This document shows positions 59,079 through 64,000 of a stretch of 64,000 bases of DNA, piece after piece. Made by a program: the position numbers and the translations under genes. The notes beneath the pieces were generated by a model. The model worked only from the letters and a program-made list of their open reading frames with translations. It made no database searches and was not told the origin of the DNA. Position 1 is the first letter of the stretch. The number at the start of each line of letters is the position of its first letter. Origin of the DNA: Spisula solida (lineage: Eukaryota > Mollusca > Bivalvia > Venerida > Mactridae); the NCBI GenBank assembly GCA_947247005.1, contig OX365950.1, forward strand, positions 51,684,761-51,748,760. The letters are read 5' to 3'.

Positions 59079-59240
59079 TAAAATTTTAAATGTTGACTTC
59101 ACTATGAGCTGTTCATAGTTTTGACTTCACTTCTGAATACACAACTAACATCTGACTGCCAACTTCACAGGCCTAAAGTACCTTGCAATACTGCTTGCGC
59201 TGCAGGCAGTATATTGTATTCTTTATTGTTGATTTATAAG

Positions 59241-59640
59241 CGGATTTAGCTCAATGGTAACACACTGGACTGTCGATCCAGAGGTCGTGGGTTAGATCCC
59301 AGACATTTCTGAAATATTTCCCGCTATATCTGACTGTGTGGTCTGCAAAGTATCTGGGTAAAGGTGCCAGGAAGCTGTGTTTCGGTGCTATACACCGGAC
59401 ACATTAAGAATCAGGCTGTCTATTCGAAATAAGAGATAGGCGCACTTTTGCAGCGCCGGACATGTCTGTATTTAACGTCTCTCTCTCAGTCTGTCCTTCG
59501 GGTCAGATCATGCTGTATCTGCACTGGTGGAGGATGCACATGCGCCCTTGTGACTGCAACACTATACATGTAATCTAAAGTGCCTTTGAACGTATGTTTG
59601 CATGAAAAAGGCGCTATATAAATCTGGTATATATTGTTTT
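59241..59640 (+). mobile_element. SINE with Asp-type tRNA-like head, apparently full length
   Basis: The head GCGGATTTAGCTCAATGGTA has a perfect CTGGA/TCCAG anticodon stem with loop CTGTCGA (GTC, Asp-type) and B-box GGGTTAGATCCC. The body includes TTCGGTGCTATACACCGGAC, and the 3' end AAAAAGGCGCTATATAAATC is typical of SINE tails related to LINE 3' ends. Total is about 400 bp. Confidence 0.85.
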
Positions 59641-61089
59641 TATTTTGATAAAACAATAGCAATACAATTGATTTGAAACACTACACACCGACATGGCAAG
59701 AAACGATATTTGAAAGGACGCATAAAAGGGAAACACAATTATAGCAAAGAAGATAAAATTAACATTGAAACTTTTTAGCTTATATGAAGGGCAGTTGTTT
59801 GAATAATCGCTGGGGGATCCCTGTGACCGGTTGGTTTGACCTAGTTTCATTTTCAGAAACGACCGACACTCAGAGGTCGACATTTAAATGCTTCTCGTCT
59901 GCGCTTGACGTCGCCATTTTGTTTTTGTAATATATGCTTTGCTCTTCCAACCACTTGTAAATATCAAGCTTGAATATTGGAGCTCTCCTGTTAGCCCAAA
60001 CAGATCAGACCAATGGGACACGACAACGTGTATTGTGAAGTTTTAACTTATATATATATATATATATAGCTTTTATTCAGAAAAAGGCTATTAGCCTGTC
60101 ATTCCACAAACATATATACAGGTATAAACATAGCATGTCAATGGTGGTACAAGAAAATAATTATAAACAGTGTACATACATATACGTATATGTATAAGCA
60201 TTTGCAAATTTGTTAATGAGTTATACATGTAGTTCAATAAATTTGCACATATTAAAGTTAAACTAGAAATACATATGAACATGTGTGTATAACAGAAAAA
60301 CAGAAAAAGATAATAGTTGGTAAGGGGAGAATTGGGACTATAAGAAGTATAGTAGTGATCTTAATGCAAAACTTTTGTGCACAAACAATGATAGGTTTTA
60401 TCTATATTATTAGGCGAATGTGAAACCAAATATAGCAGCTTGTATTAATGCCTGATCACTGTTTCCCTGGGTAAGAACCAATATATGTGCCTATTTTAAT
60501 GAATCATTCCAATCATCAAAACCTGTCAGGCATCTGTCAGACTTCTCGATAGGGATGAGACAGAATCACCTGTTTTTTTGACAGTCGATTTCAGCCCATA
60601 CATAGTAATTAAATGTACAAAATAAGTTTAGGCGTATTCTTTAAAGATACATATTAGTATAAAAGTACATACTTACATATAGTATGATGTGCTTCTTGCA
60701 GTATATTCGGTTTACGCATATAATAAAATGGCGATAATATACTAAGAAATTTCTCACGTAGATAAGATACCTATAAACGTAACTTAAATATAGGCACATT
60801 TCTTAGTTGAAAATGAATATTTAAGACAAAAAATGGCTATATAAGAAGATCTTAAGTTTATGATATGTTGTGAATAGCTACTTAGAAATAAATTAAACTT
60901 AAGACGAATTTTATCATATCTAAGAAATTTATAGGATATTTAAGATATATTTTTATCTAAGAAGCTTTGTAAATACCAGCCCTGGTTCGTTTTTGTCTGC
61001 TAGCAAATTCAAACGGAAATAAAAAAAAATAGATGCTCGTATGTATGAAGAGATCAAAACAAAACAGATGTGTTAATGCATAACGTGTA

Positions 61090-61434
61090 CCCACCAGAGA
61101 TAACTCTAGCCCTAATCGCTATTAACAAAATAAACAACATAACATTGATGCATACATGGAAAACAAAAATATACAACACATATGACAAAGGAACATTATT
61201 AGTAGTTAGCATGTCTAAACATTAGTTCTAATAATTCACATACAAATGTTGACTTTTGCCATGATTACGAACAGTTGGAATGCTGATATTAGTACAATAT
61301 ATAATTAATAACTTATTGAAAGAATATAATGTATTAAAAGTATGCACTGACCAAAAATGGTCATCAAAATGCATGCAATTTTGTTGTTGTTATTTTTTGT
61401 AAACAAAGGCTAGTGTTATCATCAGCGAACTATA
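61090..61434. mobile_element. MITE-A relative, diverged and longer
   Basis: It runs from CCAGAGATAACTCTAGCCCT to GTAAACAAAGGCTAGTGTTA then TCATCAGCGAACTATA. The ends match MITE-A and the interior is expanded to about 345 bp. Confidence 0.65.
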
Positions 61435-61512
61435 CCGAAGCTGTTCTAAACAAACAATACAAATACATAGTCATACATCCATCGAGTATAAGGTCCAGCA
61501 TTTATGTAACTA

Positions 61513-61701
61513 CAGTAAAACCTCGTTATCTCGAGGACCCATCGGGACAAGCCAAATGCTCGAGTTAAGTCAGGTGCTCGAAATATCCGAAGTCAATGAT
61601 GAATTGTTGTTATGACTAATTGTAGCTGTGTTTATATGAAATTTGCTCGAATTAGGCCGGTTGCTCGAATAATCGCTGCTCGTATTACCGAGGTTTTACT
61701 G
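61513..61701. mobile_element. Pogo/Tigger-like MITE (189 bp) with TA target duplication
   Basis: It starts CAGTAAAACCTCGTTATCTC and ends ATTACCGAGGTTTTACTG, flanked by TA on both sides. CAGT-x-x-AACCTCG termini with TA duplication are characteristic of pogo-type elements. It lies just downstream of the Mieap-like gene. Confidence 0.85.
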
Positions 61702-61776
61702 TAATTCCAGTCCACCAGTCTCACACACTCCACAAGTCAATCTTGTTGTTACTACACCGATATGTTTGATACAACA

Positions 61777-62358
61777 CTATGTGTTAACTCTCCATGAATA
61801 ACCGTCAGAACCACCCTCATCATTGGTCCCCTGGGCAACACCTTTGGAAAGTGTTGATCCGCCTTCATGTAAGTACATTACTGGCCAGACAACGTATTCC
61901 ATGAATTTCCCGCGTTTTGTATACTCTTTAAAAATATCTTTGTTGAAACTCTTTGCAGGACTAGGTACATTCGGACCAGGCTGGATAATTTTGCCGTCAG
62001 ACGCATTCGTATCATGCTGGGTTATTTCGCCGTCAGGCGCATTCGTATCATGCTGGGTTATTTCGTCGTCATGCGCATTCGTATCATGCTGTGTTATTTC
62101 GCCGTTAGACGCATTCGTATCAGGCTGGATTTTTTCTCCGTCAGACACACCATTATCATTCAATGATGGCGCTGTTTCTATTGCGGGCAGACGACAAGGT
62201 TTCCAGTCTGGGCAGACAATTACAACAGGCGGGTCGTTGGCTGTCATTAGTAGACACAATTCAATGCACTTGACGAAATACTCGGCAACGCCTTCGTTGT
62301 CTAGAAGTGGTTCTATTTGCTTTTCTACACACATCTCTTGTATCTTCCCCACGAACAA
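61777..62358 (-). CDS. SPATA18: Mieap-like last exon with 12-residue repeats
   Basis: It encodes 194 residues plus TAG, starting LFVGKIQEMCVEKQIEPLL after acceptor ATTCAAAG. A 36-bp tandem repeat at about 61970-62150 gives five copies of a GEITQHDTNASD-like unit. It ends with the YVVWPVMYLHEGG block. Confidence 0.82.
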   Translation of the reverse strand: MFVGKIQEMCVEKQIEPLLDNEGVAEYFVKCIELCLLMTANDPPVVIVCPDWKPCRLPAIETAPSLNDNGVSDGEKIQPDTNASNGEITQHDTNAHDDEITQHDTNAPDGEITQHDTNASDGKIIQPGPNVPSPAKSFNKDIFKEYTKRGKFMEYVVWPVMYLHEGGSTLSKGVAQGTNDEGGSDGYSWRVNT

Positions 62359-63721
62359 CTTTGAATAGAAAAAGAAATAAAATCAAATCATTGTCAAAAT
62401 AACTCTTAAACTCTTATTTAAAGCCACATTATTTCTCTCCATACATATTTCCGATCATCCAGTAAATAAACTAATTACAAGGAATAGGGTTATTTTTCAC
62501 AAATGACCAAAAATGGACGACAGAGTGTTAAATGTATCGGTCGAAATAGTATGCTAAAATCACATTTAAGTAAAATGTACGTATGGATGACAAAATACAA
62601 ATTTTGCAAGAGTTGCTACCCTTAAATCATAAATTGGGCATTTTTTGTTTAAAATTCATTAACTTGTAAACAAACTAACTGGAGGTTGTATTTCGTTTTC
62701 TTCTATCTTATGTTGTTTTACACCTTTTGGACTCAACTAAAGTACTCAAAATCCATGGCCTCTCAAATCCATTTAACTTATTGCTTTTTGAAAAAAGTCG
62801 TTTAATGCCTAATGTAGATAAAGCTTTTTTTAGAAACAAATCACACCTTTCTAGCCTAGAAGTACCGACTATTTGTTCCTAGTAGAGCATTTTTATCTCT
62901 CGTTTGAAGATGGAAGTGTGCGTACGCAACTAAAATAAGTCAACTTAAGTTATGAGTATAATTAGAACTTGTTTTAAGATTGATATAAAACACGTCAATA
63001 CCCTCAATACGATAAATGCTATCTGTTGAACCTTGTTCAAGTACTTATGTAGACATAAACACCATGTACCTGAGTTGTTTCTTGAACTTTCCGCTTGATA
63101 AGTGCCTTTCTGTTATCTTTCAACCATTTAATGACCTTCTGCTGTTCGCTGGAAGCCTAAAATACATATAAGATGGTACTCTGTGCATCTATTAAACAGA
63201 ATACTAATATATAAAATATAGGCCGTACCTCATGTTGACTAGTATTTATGTAATGACAATGTATATAGTTATGTATTACGATCGTAGGTATCTATTAGTT
63301 TATACTAATACATTTAAGGTCGATTGTGAAACAGGTTTTTCAAAGTTATATTAATCACTCTCGACACCTCATTCCTGATGTTATCCATCGCCACGAGGGT
63401 ATGAGAGAAGAGAATCCGGCTTCCATTATATGCTGAGTGTCTAGCAAGGAAATTTCTGGTATTATTTTTATTTCGTCTTTGGTATGGCGCGGCCAGGGAT
63501 CGAACCCTGGGCCTCCCGCACTCGAAGCGGACGCTCTACCACTCGGGTATCGAGGCGACAGTAAATGTTACATCTAATAAGACTGTGGAACCTATATCAA
63601 AATAGAGGATGCATAAATACACTAAGCTTTTATTACCTACCTTAACTTTATTGTCGAAGAACCACTTCTCTAGATGTTGCCATGAACCATTTACCACGAC
63701 GGAACAAAACTCATATGCTTC
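61777..63721 (-). CDS. SPATA18: Mitochondria-eating protein (Mieap/SPATA18)-like, C-terminal three exons (5' partial)
   Basis: Exons in gene order are 63641-63721, 63070-63156 and 61777-62358, all phase 0 with AG/GT borders. They encode 249 residues and TAG. The C-terminal part contains CIELCLLMTANDPPVVIVC and KRGKFMEYVVWPVMYLHEGG then STLSKGVAQ, which resembles the C-terminal Mieap domain (xYVVWPxxxLHEGGxxLxKGVAQ, from memory). Mieap takes part in mitochondrial quality control at the mitochondrial membrane. Between the two conserved blocks lies an acidic, polar linker made of five 12-residue repeats. The rest of the gene is beyond the right edge. The family call rests on a recalled consensus, so an alignment would settle it. 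Confidence 0.78.
63070..63156 (-). CDS. SPATA18: Mieap-like exon (second in window)
   Basis: It encodes ASSEQQKVIKWLKDNRKALI then KRKVQETTQ, a charged helix. The acceptor is GTATTTTAG and the donor GTACAT. Confidence 0.75.
63309..63558 (-). mobile_element. SINE with intact Ser-type tRNA-like head
   Basis: On the minus strand the head GCCTCGATACCCGAGTGGTA, anticodon stem TCCGC/GCGGG with loop TTCGAGT (CGA, Ser-type) and B-box GGGTTCGATCCCTGGCC is well preserved. The body ends CACAATCGACCTTAAATG. It is in a Mieap-like intron. Confidence 0.88.
63641..63721 (-). CDS. SPATA18: Mieap-like exon (first in window)
   Basis: It encodes EAYEFCSVVVNGSWQHLEKW then FFDNKVK. The acceptor is TTCTTTTCAG and the donor GTAGGT. 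It resembles the next exon in having a Lys-Trp helix (LEKWFFDNK versus VIKWLKDNR). Confidence 0.72.
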
Positions 63722-63744
63722 CTGAAAAGAACAAGAACTACTGC

Positions 63745-64000
63745 AATATAAACCGTTCCATGCCAGAGGTCCTGGGTTCAATCCCCATCTGCGCAACTGC
63801 CTAATTTATCTGAACAAGAATGAATAACACACTGTGCTCCACTCGACCAAGGTGTGAATTGGTACCTGTGAGGGCGGTCTCTGTACATATTCGATATTCC
63901 TGGGGGCCGTAGCTCGATGTTGGCTGCACACAAACCAGGATAGAATTTTTCTTTCCAGGGAGACTCAAACTTATGTGTCCTAGGTAGCCCAATGACGAGG
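63745..64000 (+). mobile_element. Second SINE family, copy 2, cut by window edge
   Basis: GGTCCTGGGTTCAATCCCCA (B-box) is followed by GTGCTCCACTCGACCAAGGT, GAATTGGTACCTGTGAGGGC and GGTAGCCCAATGACGAGG. It matches 47884-48165 on the opposite strand. Confidence 0.7.

Larger units (their letters stand above)
53937..61776. other. Intergenic region between HSPA12-like and Mieap-like genes
   Basis: No supported coding exon; a non-coding first exon and promoter of the HSPA12-like gene should lie here but cannot be placed. Contents are a MITE-A fragment (55308-55440), SINEs at 56450-56760 and 59241-59640, a short hairpin near 57325-57365 (AAAGACCTAAAAATAACTTAGGTCTTT), overlapping palindromes at 59023-59078, an (AT)n run at 60050-60068, a diverged MITE-A at 61090-61434 and a pogo-like MITE at 61513-61701. 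The rest is AT-rich. Confidence 0.55.

Noticed and set aside
61823..62368. 181-codon frame on the plus strand
   Set aside because: It is the antisense shadow of the Mieap-like last exon; the minus-strand reading has the conserved blocks and splice sites.

Overview
This is a eukaryotic genomic window: coding exons flanked by GT/AG splice sites, long AT-rich introns and a dense layer of repeats. The protein families, plus a dispersed repeat that starts near AGCTCACCTGTCAC and ends near GCCCTCTTGTT (a repeat I associate with bivalve genomes), point to a mollusc, most likely a bivalve. I cannot name the species. The four genes were found by translating around splice sites. Several exons are short and were joined by matching splice phase and family sequence.

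Layout. (1) 1989-8726, plus strand: the last five coding exons of an SLC6-type Na+/Cl- dependent neurotransmitter transporter (TM9 to the C-terminus); upstream exons lie beyond the left edge. Its first intron holds a 1.8-kb array of 33-bp repeats. (2) 8727-18417: the stretch between convergent genes, with minisatellites of 37, 26 and 34 bp and MITE-like elements. (3) 18418-30497, minus strand: a complete nine-exon anionic Cys-loop receptor subunit of 431 residues, with signal peptide, Cys-loop, four TM segments and an anion-selective pore motif. (4) 30498-45908: no convincing gene; tRNA-like sequences, two large GCTCACCT-type repeats, a 64-bp satellite of about 27 units, an A-B-A cluster of two MITE families and a 1.3-kb element with inverted repeats. 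(5) 45909-53936, minus strand: a complete six-exon HSPA12-type Hsp70-like gene of 590 residues. (6) 53937-61776: intergenic, two SINEs with tRNA-like heads and several MITEs. (7) 61777-63721, minus strand: the last three exons of a mitochondria-eating protein (Mieap/SPATA18)-like gene with an in-frame 12-residue repeat; it continues beyond the right edge.

The genes form no evident pathway. Transporter and receptor are both membrane proteins of inhibitory-type neurotransmission and lie tail to tail, while the HSPA12-like and Mieap-like genes relate to stress and mitochondrial quality control. A recurring pattern is that repeats end within about 5 to 25 nt of splice sites, at 8 of the 41 splice sites I could place. 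I saw no clearly new biological system. The most interesting items are the receptor's unusual cysteine pattern, repeats abutting splice sites, the A-B-A MITE cluster, the 43.0-44.3 kb inverted-repeat element and the group of tRNA-like sequences near the receptor's 5' end.
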